A DNA stretch of 64,000 nucleotides from assembly GCA_022009975.1 (NCBI GenBank), contig CP091733.1, positions 2,083,501 through 2,147,500 on the forward strand, read 5' to 3'. The notes under the pieces are model-generated. The model made no database searches. It saw only the letters and a program-made list of their open reading frames with translations, and had not been told where the DNA came from. Shown here in pieces: positions 45,575 to 55,499 of this stretch. This DNA comes from Phocaeicola vulgatus. GTDB taxonomy: Bacteria > Bacteroidota > Bacteroidia > Bacteroidales > Tannerellaceae. Numbering within the stretch: position 1 is the stretch's first letter; the number at the start of each line of letters is the position of its first letter. Position numbers and translations under genes: made by a program.

Positions 45575-46416
45575 GAATAGGTATATTCGGAAGCAAATAT
45601 CAAGACGAAAAGCAAAGTACCATCAGGCGGGTCTTTACCCAATTGGCTTCTTTGGGAATGGAGGTGTATGTGGATTCAAGTTTCGCCTCTTTCTTGAAAA
45701 GTTCTTTGCAATTCGAACCGCAAATAGCAGGATTGATTACAGGTGATACGTTTGATATCGACATGGCTATCAGCATGGGAGGAGACGGGACTTTCCTCCG
45801 GACAGCTGCCCGCGTAAACCGGCAAGATATTCCTATATTGGGAATTAACACAGGGCGTTTGGGATTCCTTGCCGACATCGGAAGTCCTGATATTGAGGAT
45901 ACGCTGGTCGAACTCGCCCAAAACAATTACCGCATCGAAGAGCGCACCTTGCTGCGGTTGGAAACGCAGGAGAAGGCTTACAAAGGATACAATTACGCGC
46001 TGAACGAAATAGCCATATTGAAGCGTGACACCTCATCCATGATGACTATACACACGGCTCTGAACGATGAATATCTCACTTCCTATCAAGCAGATGGATT
46101 GCTTATCGCGACTCCCACCGGTTCGACTGCCTATTCGATGAGCGTGAACGGTCCTATTATCCTCCCGCAAGACACCAGTTTGGTGCTTAGTCCCGTTGCG
46201 CCTCATTCCCTGAATGTCCGTCCGCTTGTCATACCGGACGATTATGTGATAAAGATTGGAGTTGAAAGCCGTAACCGCACGTTCTTGATTTCATTGGACG
46301 GGCGTTCCGAGATTTTTCCGGCAGGTATCGAACTTCGCATCAGCAAAGCCGACTACACGACAAAGTCATCAAACGTTTCAACCATACTTTTTATGAAACG
46401 CTCCGGCAAAAGTTGA
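45571..46416 (+). CDS. nadK: NAD kinase
   Basis: 281 aa. 'AISMGGDGTFLRTAARV' holds the GGDG motif (~70). 'GINTGRLGFLADIG' (~90), 'LNEIAILKRDTSSMM' (~150) and 'ATPTGSTAYSMSVNGPII' (~185) complete the family pattern. It phosphorylates NAD to NADP with ATP or polyphosphate. The start ATG overlaps the previous stop (ATGA). Confidence 0.96.
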   Translation: MRIGIFGSKYQDEKQSTIRRVFTQLASLGMEVYVDSSFASFLKSSLQFEPQIAGLITGDTFDIDMAISMGGDGTFLRTAARVNRQDIPILGINTGRLGFLADIGSPDIEDTLVELAQNNYRIEERTLLRLETQEKAYKGYNYALNEIAILKRDTSSMMTIHTALNDEYLTSYQADGLLIATPTGSTAYSMSVNGPIILPQDTSLVLSPVAPHSLNVRPLVIPDDYVIKIGVESRNRTFLISLDGRSEIFPAGIELRISKADYTTKSSNVSTILFMKRSGKS

Positions 46417-46464
46417 TGTGGGGAGCTGATGCCAGAATGGGGAAATAGGTGATAGTGGATTTTC

Positions 46465-46569
46465 AAACATACCGTTGTTTTAAAAAAAACGTTTGATGTT
46501 TTCAAAAAAACATTGGACGTTTTTGAAAAAACATTGGACGTTTTCAAAAAAACAACGGTATGTTTTTTT
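46465..46569. terminator. Large hairpin with inner 21-bp tandem repeats between convergent genes
   Basis: A perfect 16-bp inverted repeat, AAACATACCGTTGTTT (46465) and AAACAACGGTATGTTT (46550), encloses three 21-bp units starting at 46490, 46511 and 46532 (CATTGGACGTTTTnnAAAAAA). T-runs lie outside the right arm. It sits between nadK (+) and alkaline phosphatase (-), so it is probably a bidirectional terminator. Confidence 0.75.
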
Positions 46570-46598
46570 CGGCCACCTTTTTATAGTAACCGCTTACA

Positions 46599-48297
46599 TT
46601 ACTTCAAGAAGTCTACCAATGAATCTGGCAAATAGAACGTGTTGTTTTTATCTACATAAACGACAACAGAATTCAAACGAATTTCGTCCTCTGACTTTTT
46701 ACCAGCCTTAACAATATTGGTAAAGCCTTTAATTGTCAACTTCTTCTTTTTATTCTTCTTGTTTGTAACCACCAATGTCGGGCTCTTTTCTCCTTCCTTC
46801 GCAGGGATGATTTCACACTTGTAATCAGCGAATACATCTGTGTGGCGTGCAAAGTATTTATTGCTCATATCGCTCAAGAAAGTAGGACCGAAGCCATACA
46901 AACTACACATATAATGGTTTAACTCGATGTTTGTCAACATACCCATAGGGCGAGTTCCTGCTGGATGGTAACTTGCCAAGAACACCTCTTCTCCGGTATG
47001 TCCGTGTGTTGTGAAACCGATGCAAGTATGGTTGGCTATAATCTGGCTCATCAAACCTGTCAGAGAGTTGCTATACATAGAAGCTTTGCTCTTTTCATGG
47101 CGTTCTGCTTCCGGAACCGGACTGAACTTGTAATCTTTACAGTTGTTCAATGCATCCATCTCCTCTTCGCTCAATTCGAAGCCTGCATTCTCACGGAACA
47201 AAGCCTGAACTTCGGAGTTAGGTATGGAATTTACCTTTTTTGCAAAGCCTTCCGCAGACATCTTGTAGCTGGTCAACTGTTTGAACAACTGATCTTTTGT
47301 CAGCTTATCATAACCTTTGCAAGATTCACGGCCAATGCTGATGCCGCTATTGCCGTGGTCGGCAGTAACGATGATGGTAGTTTCACCATTCTGACGTGCA
47401 AATTCAAGAGCTGCACCCACCGCACGGTCGAAAGCCAAATAATCGGTTGTCATGGCAACAGGGTCATTCGCATGAGCTGCCCAGTCCACCTTGCTACCTT
47501 CCACCATCAAGAAATCCGTTATCGTTCTTGGACAACTTCTGGATAGCTGTACGAGTCATCTCTTCGATAGAAGGCTGCTCTTCCGGATTACGGTCGATAT
47601 CATAAGCCATATCACGGTCGCCATACAAAGCCCACATTTTATCTTTGTTGTCTGCACGCATGCCTTTCAAATCGTTCTTATACACGCTATATCCATTGTC
47701 CAACAAATACTTTTCCATGTCGGCATCCAAGATGGAAACACCACCACCGATTACGACTGACAAATCATTGTGTACCATCTGCGGAGCAATCCATTCATAC
47801 TTGCCACGTTTATAGCTATGGGCAGAGCAGTCGGCTGGAGTCGCATGAGGAAACTCACAAGTGAAAACCAATCCTACAGAAGCACCTTTGAACATCTTAG
47901 CAGCTTCGAGCACGGTCATGGTCGGTTGGTAGGCACGATTCGGGTCTACCGGATAAATATCATCTTTACCACAATCATACGGATAAGTAGAAACGAAGCC
48001 AGTGATGGAAGGCTGTCCTGACATGTAGCATGAAGTCGTCGGCGCAGAGTCTCCAATAGGCGCATTGGAAGAGTGCGTGCGGACAGTACCGCAGAGATAA
48101 GGGTCAATGAACAAATTGGGTTTGTCAGGGTTTGAATACCACTGCATCCAACGGGCAGTTGAAATAGTACCAAAAGAAGTTCCATCCGTTATGAACAGGA
48201 TGACATTCTTGGTTGGTTTCACGTTCTGGACATCCGCTGCTTTTGCCGGACCAAAGGCAAAAACAAACAGCATCAATAAAACTAAAATTCTTTTCAT
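46599..48297 (-). CDS. Alkaline phosphatase, frameshift near 47505
   Basis: About 565 aa. Signal peptide 'ILVLLMLFVFAFGPAKA', then 'VILFITDGTSFG' (metal Asp) and the serine nucleophile block 'IGDSAPTTSCYMSG' (~88). Downstream are 'VEGSKVDWAAHANDP' and 'TADHGNSGISIG', and finally 'FTTHGHTGEEVFLASYHP'. These are the PhoA-type metal ligands (PF00245). An extra T near 47518 splits the frames; 'GFLMVEGSKVDW' is restored without it. Periplasmic phosphate release is the expected role. Confidence 0.92.
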
Positions 48298-48301
48298 GTA
48301 A

Positions 48302-49495
48302 TTATTTTTTAATGGTTAAAAAAACTAAATCTATGATTTCTTCGGGAGAAAGGGTCAACTTCCTCACCCCGTCGGCTGTCACCAAATAGGTATTTTCAAC
48401 ACCTACCGCTCCAATGCCTGGCAAAACGAACTTAGGCTCGAAGGCAAAGATCATATTCTCTTCCAAGACCTCTTTGGAACGTGGAGTAAGTACCGGCAGT
48501 TCATTAATATGCAAACCCACGCCATGTCCGACAAACTTAGCTTGTTGCTTTGTCCCCATGAAGTTCGCACTGAAACCCGCTTCGTCTGCCATTTGGTAAG
48601 CTACATTATATAACTCCGAACAAGGAACGCCCGGACGTGCGATTTGGGCAATCTTATTATGGATTTGTATGGATACATCGTGTGCCCGGTATGCCTCGTC
48701 GCTCAATTTGCCAATGGAGAACACACGTGTCATGTCGGTCATATAAGGCGCATAATTACCAGCCATGTCTACCATCACAGCCATTCCCTCCTTCAGCAAT
48801 GTCCCGTTCGCACCCAAAGGACAAGCAGCATTCATGCCGGCTCCTCCCAAAGCAAAGTCGAATGGAGAGGGAGTTTCTGCGTTCTCTCCTGCCAAAAGGC
48901 TACCCATGAAGATATCCATATTGGCTCCGAAAGCACGGAACAATCCGATTGAACCATGCTGGCGCATGACACGTTCTATCTCGAACTGGAAATCCAAGTC
49001 CGTCATTCCCGGCTTATAAAGAGTGGGGACAATACTGTATACTTCCTTATGGCGTTCTGCACAAAGCAAGGTTTGCTCAATCTCCCACGGAGTCTTCACT
49101 CTTCTAATCGTACGCAACACCGCAGTGGCATTCACCGTCTCTTCCGGCTGGAATACTTTCAATAGGCGCATATAGTCCGAGTATGTCAATTCGTCTGCCT
49201 CCAACATCAACTTACGAGGCATCTGAATATCATGCTGTGCGAAATAGTCTGGAATCTGCTCCGGTTTATGAATATAGCAGAGCTGCTCCCCTGACAATCC
49301 ATTCGGACGCTTCACGAAGAAGCAAGGATTCCCTTCCACTCCTAAATAAAAGTAACCATTATACATAACTCCTGTCACATAAAACAGGTTTATCCCTCCG
49401 GACAACAAGCAACCATCTGCCCCACATTGGCGCATCGCTTCTTGAATCCTTTTCCATTTCAATTGGAAATCGGGCAATAACTTTTCTACAATCAT
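48302..49495 (-). CDS. M24 family Xaa-Pro aminopeptidase
   Basis: 397 aa from the Met at 49495 (MIVEKLLPDFQLKWKRIQEA). The creatinase-like N-terminal domain has 'GCLLSGGINLFYVTGVMYNG'. The metal ligands are in 'AVMVDMAGNYAPYMTDMTRVFSIG' (two Asp), 'FVGHGVGLHINELPVL' (His), 'MIFAFEPKFVLPG' (Glu) and 'AVGVENTYLV' (Glu). It removes residues before proline. It lies 13 bases after the DUF368 gene and 4 before alkaline phosphatase. Confidence 0.92.
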   Translation of the reverse strand: MIVEKLLPDFQLKWKRIQEAMRQCGADGCLLSGGINLFYVTGVMYNGYFYLGVEGNPCFFVKRPNGLSGEQLCYIHKPEQIPDYFAQHDIQMPRKLMLEADELTYSDYMRLLKVFQPEETVNATAVLRTIRRVKTPWEIEQTLLCAERHKEVYSIVPTLYKPGMTDLDFQFEIERVMRQHGSIGLFRAFGANMDIFMGSLLAGENAETPSPFDFALGGAGMNAACPLGANGTLLKEGMAVMVDMAGNYAPYMTDMTRVFSIGKLSDEAYRAHDVSIQIHNKIAQIARPGVPCSELYNVAYQMADEAGFSANFMGTKQQAKFVGHGVGLHINELPVLTPRSKEVLEENMIFAFEPKFVLPGIGAVGVENTYLVTADGVRKLTLSPEEIIDLVFLTIKK

Positions 49496-49508
49496 ATCTG
49501 TTTTTTGA

Positions 49509-50397
49509 TTATTCTTTTTTCTCTTTACTAATGGATAGCTTTTCCAAGAAATATACGGAAAAGAAACCAACGAGCATCAGCAAAACGGCTTCCACCAAAT
49601 GGCTGTCGGGTGCGATATTCGACTCCAATCCTGCCACCGTCTCTTTCCATGGCCATACTTTATTCAGCGAACCTAACATAAATCCGGCAAGGACGGCGAT
49701 TGTCGTATCATGATAATGCTTGAGGGCGTATGAAAGCACACGGGAAAAAGAGGTAATCCCTATGGCTGCACCACACGCAAATACGCCTAATACCAGCAAA
49801 GAGTGCTTATCCATGGTCTTGACTGCTTCCATGATATATTGGTATTTACCTAACAGTAACAGGATGAAACTCCCCGATATGCCCGGCAATATCATTGCGC
49901 AAATGGCTATCATTCCGCAAAGGAAAATGAACAGGAGATGATCCGGGGTCTCTGCCGGAGTAGCCACAGTCACATAATATGCGACAGCGCCGCCCAACAA
50001 GAATCCTAAGACCCGCTTCCAATCCCATTGGCGGATATCTTTGGAAACAAACCATGTCGATGCCAACACCAAGCCAAAGAAACGACCATATCAACACCGG
50101 TTGGTGGACCAGCAAATAGGTTATAATGCGGGCCAATGAAAGGATACTAATACCTATCCCAATAATCAATGACAACAAGAAACTTCCATTTACCGACTTC
50201 CAAAAAGCCCCTATCTTCCCTTGCAACAACAGTTTCAGGTTGGACAGGTTGATGCTCTTTATCGAATCTAACAGTTCTTCATAAATCCCGACGATGAAAG
50301 CAATCGTTCCGCCGGAAACTCCTGGTACAACATCCGCTGCCCCCATGGCTATGCCTTTCAATGTAATGAAAGCATAATCTTTCCATCTTCTACCCAT
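49509..50397 (-). CDS. DUF368 membrane protein (undecaprenyl phosphate translocase family), frameshift
   Basis: About 295 aa with eight or nine membrane helices. 'IAMGAADVVPGVSGGTIAFIVGIYE' (~15) and its internal repeat 'MILPGISGSFILLLLGKYQ' (~180) are the family signature. DUF368 proteins (PopT) were shown to recycle the lipid carrier C55-P for cell-wall synthesis. The two frames join near 50080 around 'WFVSKDIRQWDW'. Confidence 0.87.
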
Positions 50398-50473
50398 AAT
50401 TTATCAATATGCTTTTCTGAAAAAAGGATAGCCAGGCACGGAACAATCCGCACCTGACTAATAGGATGTCATA

Positions 50474-52213
50474 TTATTTGTTCTTAATCTTATTCCATGT
50501 ATCCTTCAATGATACGGTACGGTTGAATATCAACTGACCCTCTTTGCTATCCGCATCCATAGTGAAATATCCGATACGTTGGAATTGGAAATAGGTTAGC
50601 GGCTTCTGGTCTGCTAAATATTCTTCCACGTAACAGTTCTTCAATACAGTCAATGATTCCGGATTGATCATCTTCTTCATTGCTTCCAATGCGGTCAAAC
50701 CTTCACCTTGCAGCTTAGCCAACTCATCACGTGGGTTTTCAGCTGTCCAAAGACGGTCATACAAACGCACTTCTGCTGGCAAACAACGGGCACTGCTTAC
50801 CCAATGCAATGTTCCCTTGACTTTGCGGTTGCTATCCGGCATTCCGCTTCTCGTATTTGGGTCATATTCGCAATATACCTCAACGACATTGCCATCAGCA
50901 TCTTTCTTGCATCCGGTACATTTCACAATATAGGCATTCTTCAAACGAACCTCTTGTCCCGGTGTCATACGGAAGAATTTCTTCGGAGCATCTTCCATAA
51001 AGTCGTCTCGCTCCATCCAAAGTTCACGGCCGAAAGCGATTTGATGGGTTCCATCTTCCTGATTCTCCGGATTATTGACAGCCTCCATCATCTCTACTTT
51101 ACCTTCTGGATAGTTGGTCACTATCAATTTCACCGGATCCAAGACTGCAGAGACACGGATGGCACGTGTGTTCAAGTCTTCACGGACTGCACTTTCCAAC
51201 AGAGAGAACTCGTTCAGAGCATCGTATGTTGTATAACCGATTTTATCAACGAATTTACGGATGGACTCAGGTGAATAACCTCTACGACGGAATCCGCACA
51301 ATGTCGGCATTCGCGGGTCATCCCAACCATCCACCAATCCTTCTTTCACCAAAATCAGCAAATTACGTTTACTCATCAACGTGTAATTCAAATTCAACTT
51401 GTTGAACTCTGTCTGGCGAGGACGATTGTCATCCAAATCCTTGCCCTCTTTCAGCCAGTCAATGAACAAATCATATAAAGGACGATGAGGTACAAATTCC
51501 AATGTACACAATGAATGGGTCACACCTTCAAAGAAGTCACTCTGTCCATGCGCAAAGTCATACATCGGATACACTTTCCATTTCGTACCAGTACGATGAT
51601 GTGCAATCTTCAAGATTCGGTAAATAATCGGGTCACGGAAGTGCATATTGCTGCTTGCCATATCAATCTTGGCACGCAATGTCATGCTCCCCTCTTCAAA
51701 CTCCCCGGCATTCATCCGCTGGAACAAGTCCAAGCTCTCTTCGATAGGACGATTGCGGTAAGGGCTCTCGATGCCCGGTTGCGTAGGCGTTCCCTTCTGC
51801 TGTGCGATCACTTCAGAGCTTTGTTCGTCCACGTAAGCCTTGCCTTCTTTGATAAGGCAAATGGCAAAATCATATAATTGTTGGAAATAGTCAGAAGCAT
51901 AATAGACATTGCCCCAATGGAAACCTAACCATTTGATGTCCTCTTCAATAGCATCTACATATTCCATATCTTCCTTCACGGGATTGGTGTCATCGAAACG
52001 CAAGTTGCAAACGCCACCATGGCGTTCTGCAATCCCAAAATCCAAACAGATAGCTTTGGCATGTCCTATATGTAAATAGCCATTCGGCTCTGGAGGAAAA
52101 CGTGTCTGAACACGTCCACCGTTTTTTCCTTCAGCCAAATCCTTTTCTACGGCTGCTTCAATGAAGTTCAAGCTTTTCTTGCTTTCCACTTCGTTAGTGT
52201 TGATTTCGCTCAT
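50474..52213 (-). CDS. glnS: Glutaminyl-tRNA synthetase
   Basis: 579 aa, intact. 'RFPPEPNGYLHIGHAKAI' holds the HIGH motif (~45) and 'LMSKRNLLILVKEG' the KMSKS-type loop (MSKRN, ~275). A C-terminal beta-barrel anticodon domain ends 'FNRTVSLKDTW'. 'NLRFDDTNPVKEDMEYVDAI' is typical of the GlnRS group. It charges tRNA-Gln directly. Its upstream -7 box is at 52242-52249. Confidence 0.97.
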   Translation of the reverse strand: MSEINTNEVESKKSLNFIEAAVEKDLAEGKNGGRVQTRFPPEPNGYLHIGHAKAICLDFGIAERHGGVCNLRFDDTNPVKEDMEYVDAIEEDIKWLGFHWGNVYYASDYFQQLYDFAICLIKEGKAYVDEQSSEVIAQQKGTPTQPGIESPYRNRPIEESLDLFQRMNAGEFEEGSMTLRAKIDMASSNMHFRDPIIYRILKIAHHRTGTKWKVYPMYDFAHGQSDFFEGVTHSLCTLEFVPHRPLYDLFIDWLKEGKDLDDNRPRQTEFNKLNLNYTLMSKRNLLILVKEGLVDGWDDPRMPTLCGFRRRGYSPESIRKFVDKIGYTTYDALNEFSLLESAVREDLNTRAIRVSAVLDPVKLIVTNYPEGKVEMMEAVNNPENQEDGTHQIAFGRELWMERDDFMEDAPKKFFRMTPGQEVRLKNAYIVKCTGCKKDADGNVVEVYCEYDPNTRSGMPDSNRKVKGTLHWVSSARCLPAEVRLYDRLWTAENPRDELAKLQGEGLTALEAMKKMINPESLTVLKNCYVEEYLADQKPLTYFQFQRIGYFTMDADSKEGQLIFNRTVSLKDTWNKIKNK

Positions 52214-52241
52214 ATATTTCCTGTATTTCTTCTATAACGTA

Positions 52242-52249
52242 CAAAGGTA
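52242..52249 (-). promoter_or_regulatory. -7 box for glnS
   Basis: Minus strand TACCTTTG, a TAnnTTTG match 28 bases upstream of the glnS ATG. Confidence 0.55.
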
Positions 52250-52434
52250 ATCATTTCTTACGGATAACAAGTAAATCATTTTATTTTTTGTCTTTTTCCA
52301 AATGGAAAGTGGCTTATCCAAAATTAAGTGATGTTCGGTAGGTTAAATATTTCAAACTTTCCCAATCGGCCATTAGGGAAATCATCCTATCTTAATGACC
52401 GATTGGAGATTATTCTTAATTAATAAATTGGTTT

Positions 52435-53076
52435 TTATTTCACTTTGAAAGGGACATAAACGGAAAACATCAAGTCAGAGAAATGACCTTGCCGTCCTTT
52501 CGTGTTCTTTTCATTGAAATGCTTCATGACATTCAGGCAACCGTATTGGTAAGAAATTCCTAATTCGCAACGGTTACTGACACGATAACCCACTTTTGCC
52601 ATGACGTTCACATCAAAGGCGGCATCTGGACTTACATATAACGTCGGAGCAACTCCTACTCCAGCTGAGAATTTAGAGGATAGCCTATAGTTCCAACTCG
52701 CTGCCACGGATATCGGCATAAAGAACTGACTAAGGCTGCTGCCCTTTTCCCGTTTTGCATCATAATGGTAACCATCCGTGCTTGTGTATTTCCATGTATC
52801 CAAATCGCTGTTCATACCCTGTAAACCTAATGTGAAGTCCACATCAAAGAACGATTTTCGTTCGGGAAGGAAACGCAATCGGTATCCTAACATTCCACCT
52901 GCTTTTACCTTATTCTGATAACTATGTTGGATGAATTCCGATGAAGAGAAAGCAATCTTTTCATTGTCTTGCATTGGGAATCCAACACCGGCTCCAACCA
53001 ATACTCCATGTTCCATCTGCTGAGCAAATGCCGGAATGCTCAGGAGAGTCATTAATAAACATAATAACTTTTTCAT
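52435..53076 (-). CDS. Outer-membrane beta-barrel protein
   Basis: 213 aa. Signal peptide MKKLLCLLMTLLSIPAFAQQ, then amphipathic strands: 'GVLVGAGVGFPMQDNE', 'GGMLGYRLRFLPER', 'FSAGVGVAPTLYVSP' and 'ELGISYQYGCLNVM', ending 'FSDLMFSVYVPFKVK'. It resembles the small porin-like barrels of Bacteroidetes (OMP_b-brl_2 class). Ligand unknown. A small lipoprotein gene lies 18 bases upstream on the same strand, and DUF3244 beyond it. Confidence 0.75.
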   Translation of the reverse strand: MKKLLCLLMTLLSIPAFAQQMEHGVLVGAGVGFPMQDNEKIAFSSSEFIQHSYQNKVKAGGMLGYRLRFLPERKSFFDVDFTLGLQGMNSDLDTWKYTSTDGYHYDAKREKGSSLSQFFMPISVAASWNYRLSSKFSAGVGVAPTLYVSPDAAFDVNVMAKVGYRVSNRCELGISYQYGCLNVMKHFNEKNTKGRQGHFSDLMFSVYVPFKVK

Positions 53077-53094
53077 ACTTTCTTTTATTTTAAT

Positions 53095-53199
53095 CTAATC
53101 AACTGATTCATTTAATTCGTTTGTTACTACATCTGCATCTTCCGAGCAAGAGAAGAAAGAACAGGCCAATGCTGCTGTTAAAAAAATAATTTTTTTCAT
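53095..53199 (-). CDS. 34-aa putative lipoprotein
   Basis: MKKIIFLTAALACSFFSCSE is a clear lipoprotein signal with lipobox 'FFSC' (Cys 18), followed by only 16 residues ending 'NELNESVD'. Same strand as the barrel and DUF3244 genes around it. The mature peptide is very short, so it may be a small lipid-anchored peptide or a truncated gene. Confidence 0.55.
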   Translation of the reverse strand: MKKIIFLTAALACSFFSCSEDADVVTNELNESVD

Positions 53200-53231
53200 T
53201 TCAATAAAATTTTTAGTTGAAAGTTTTATGA

Positions 53232-53591
53232 CTAATATTTGAATTCTCCCCAAATGGTATTACACCCATCAGATATAGATACAACACCTTCCTGGACAGA
53301 TAATTCCTTTAACGACACAACCATAGGAATACCTTCTTCAGCCAAGACTTCCTGTTGGTAGACAAGATTGCCTCCTGCATCGGAAATGGATACAACTACA
53401 TTCCCCAAATCTCTTACGAAATCTAATTGGAGATGACCATGGTCTTCTTCTATATTTCCCTTTATAGGACTTAAAGAGACAGACCTACCAGTTCCCCATA
53501 TCCCTTTTAATTTTATTTCTTTACCATGAGCAAATGCTGTAGCTAACAACGATACAGCAAAAAACAATAGTAATTCTTTAAAAGTTTTCAT
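53232..53591 (-). CDS. DUF3244-type secreted protein
   Basis: 119 aa from the Met at 53591. Signal peptide 'LLLFFAVSLLATAFAHG', then an immunoglobulin-like beta sandwich: 'SVSLSPIKGNIEEDHGHLQL', 'GNVVVSISDAGGNLVYQQEV' and 'GVVSISDGCNTIWGEFKY'. This matches the DUF3244 family frequent in Bacteroidales. Probably periplasmic. The -7 box TACTTTTG is at 53615-53622 on the minus strand. Confidence 0.75.
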   Translation of the reverse strand: MKTFKELLLFFAVSLLATAFAHGKEIKLKGIWGTGRSVSLSPIKGNIEEDHGHLQLDFVRDLGNVVVSISDAGGNLVYQQEVLAEEGIPMVVSLKELSVQEGVVSISDGCNTIWGEFKY

Positions 53592-53741
53592 TCTGTGTAT
53601 TTTTATTTTCACTGCAAAAGTATGCTAAATAGTTGAAACCTCAAAAATAACAAGCTTTTAAAATTAAGACAAGACGATACTGATTATCAATACTATACAC
53701 TTTTCCATTAAGACAAAATTAAGACTTTTAGGCATATATTC

Positions 53742-54299
53742 CTATGACTCATATATACTTAGACAACTATTAGAAAAATATTCATATAATGAAGTAATAT
53801 CGTTTGAAACATTCAGTTTTTCCTTTATCCGTTGTCTATATTTGTAAACGCTATTAACAGATAATGACAATATAAGAGCTTCCTCTTTCGCATCGAATTT
53901 AAAAGGGAACAAATAACATAAATATCGCTCCTGTTCACTCAAAGAAACCTCAATTTGAGAGTGGACATAAGGATAGATAGAATCTATTAGGTCTATAATA
54001 GATTTCCAATCCTTAGGCGTTAAGGGGGGCCTTTTTTGATTTAGAGATATTGTAGATGCATACTTGCGTAGTTTTTTTGATACAGGAGCAGCATTTAAAA
54101 GCTGCTCTCTATACTTTGAAAGCAAGGATTTTAATTTCACAATTTCATATTCTTTCTTTTTAAGCATAAAATCTTCTCTTTCATGCTCTTTACCCTCAGT
54201 TTCTAAAATATTTATCTTATATGATAACTCTGACAATTGAGCGACATGGAGAGCTACGTCTTTTTGAAAATTATATATCTTTTTCTTTAGCCTTATCAA
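53742..54299 (-). CDS. C-terminal coiled coil and LuxR-type HTH, in frame with the gene before it
   Basis: 185 codons after a TTG at 54297-54299. A coiled coil (about 5-75) is followed by a LuxR-like DNA-binding domain: 'LSEQERYLCYLFPFKFDAKEEALILSLSVNSVYKYRQRIKEKL' (~125-170). It lies in the same frame as the upstream TPR gene, separated only by TAG and one codon. Together they form the usual Bacteroidetes lipo-TPR-TM-coil-HTH regulator of about 570 aa. Either a CAG-to-TAG change or an error has split it. Confidence 0.7.
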   Translation of the reverse strand: MIRLKKKIYNFQKDVALHVAQLSELSYKINILETEGKEHEREDFMLKKKEYEIVKLKSLLSKYREQLLNAAPVSKKLRKYASTISLNQKRPPLTPKDWKSIIDLIDSIYPYVHSQIEVSLSEQERYLCYLFPFKFDAKEEALILSLSVNSVYKYRQRIKEKLNVSNDITSLYEYFSNSCLSIYES

Positions 54300-54302
54300 T
54301 TT

Positions 54303-55472
54303 CTATTTTTGTTTTAATAAAATGACATATACTAATATAGTTACGCTTAATATAAGAATCAACAATAATAGCACAACAACTATTTTATATTTTTCTTTCT
54401 TTAATTGTATATTTTCCAAGGTGGCCTTCGTATGGTTATACCTCTTCTCCGACTCTATCAATTTTAATTCATTTTTTATTAGTAAATCAGAATAAGTAGT
54501 ATCAACATATTGGCTTAAATAATCATATGCTTCTTTGTATTCACCTTCTGCATAAGCCAAAGTTGAATATTGGTATAAATTATCCACATGCGTGTAAGCA
54601 TTAGTTGTAGGAATTTTTGCAGAATCCAAACAAGCTTGGGCTTCCTTTAATTTTCCACAATCCAAATATACTTGAAAAAGGGCAGAGTAACTTGGTGCTG
54701 AAGATTCTTTTGAATAAGCTATTGACTTCAATAAATATAACTCTGCTTCATGGAATTTTTTCTGTGATAAATAAACATTTCCTAAGCCGTTATAAACTAT
54801 CGATAGACCTGTACTGTCTCCTATAAGAGACATAATAGAATCTGCGCAAAGAATATACAGGTATGCCATATCCAACGAGTCAGAAAAAGCATATTGTTTG
54901 CCCATATCGAAATAGGCATATGCCTCACTCTTCTTATTGTTGGCTTTCTTAAAATAAAGAGAAGCTTCATGAGATTTTTCTTTGGCTTCCATGTATGCAT
55001 CTTGGTACTCATATACATCCGCCATATAGGTACAGATATACCCTGCCAAGTTAAATGCTGAATCCGACAGGGCAAGATGAAAGGCTTCCAAATAATGTTG
55101 CATGGCAAGGTCGGGTTTGGAATCATCCATGTTTGCCCTTCCCAAGTAAAGTTTCACTTGTGCCCGCTCGATATGTGAGCCATGGCGTTTAAAGTATCGG
55201 TCTGCCAAATCGAGTTGATACGTATAAGGAAGGGGCGTTGATAAGGAATCCGCCAACTTACCTACCAACATACACCAACGTGCCTCCTGTTTAGAACTCA
55301 ACTCTTCCGGAAATTCCACACTGTCCAAAAGGGCATAGGCTTGTTGCGGATTCGATTCAAGCATAGATTCGGCTTGATTTATCAGAGAAACTTCTTTCTG
55401 ATTATCGGGAGACGTACAACCCACCAGCAAACAAAGGAATAATAATATTAGGATTGATTTGATGTTTTCCAT
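54303..55472 (-). CDS. TPR lipoprotein sensor with C-terminal membrane helix, ends at in-frame TAG
   Basis: 389 aa from the Met at 55472 (MENIKSILILLFLCLLVGC, lipobox LVGC). About six TPR repeats follow (80-330), for example 'PDLAMQHYLEAFHLALSDSA' and 'KKFHEAELYLLKSIAYSKES'. A membrane helix sits at the end ('VVVLLLLILILSVTILVYVI'). It stops at TAG 54303-54305, directly followed in frame by the coiled-coil/HTH part. The intact form would sense outside the inner membrane and bind DNA inside. Confidence 0.8.
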   Translation of the reverse strand: MENIKSILILLFLCLLVGCTSPDNQKEVSLINQAESMLESNPQQAYALLDSVEFPEELSSKQEARWCMLVGKLADSLSTPLPYTYQLDLADRYFKRHGSHIERAQVKLYLGRANMDDSKPDLAMQHYLEAFHLALSDSAFNLAGYICTYMADVYEYQDAYMEAKEKSHEASLYFKKANNKKSEAYAYFDMGKQYAFSDSLDMAYLYILCADSIMSLIGDSTGLSIVYNGLGNVYLSQKKFHEAELYLLKSIAYSKESSAPSYSALFQVYLDCGKLKEAQACLDSAKIPTTNAYTHVDNLYQYSTLAYAEGEYKEAYDYLSQYVDTTYSDLLIKNELKLIESEKRYNHTKATLENIQLKKEKYKIVVVLLLLILILSVTILVYVILLKQK

Positions 55473-55499
55473 GACACTTCCACACTTTTCTTTCAACTC

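Noticed and set aside
46490..46552. 21-bp repeats as a coding repeat (Asn-Val-Phe-x-Lys-Thr-Ser on the minus strand)
   Set aside because: The frame has no start context or homology, and the block sits inside a perfect inverted repeat between convergent genes; a terminator structure fits better.
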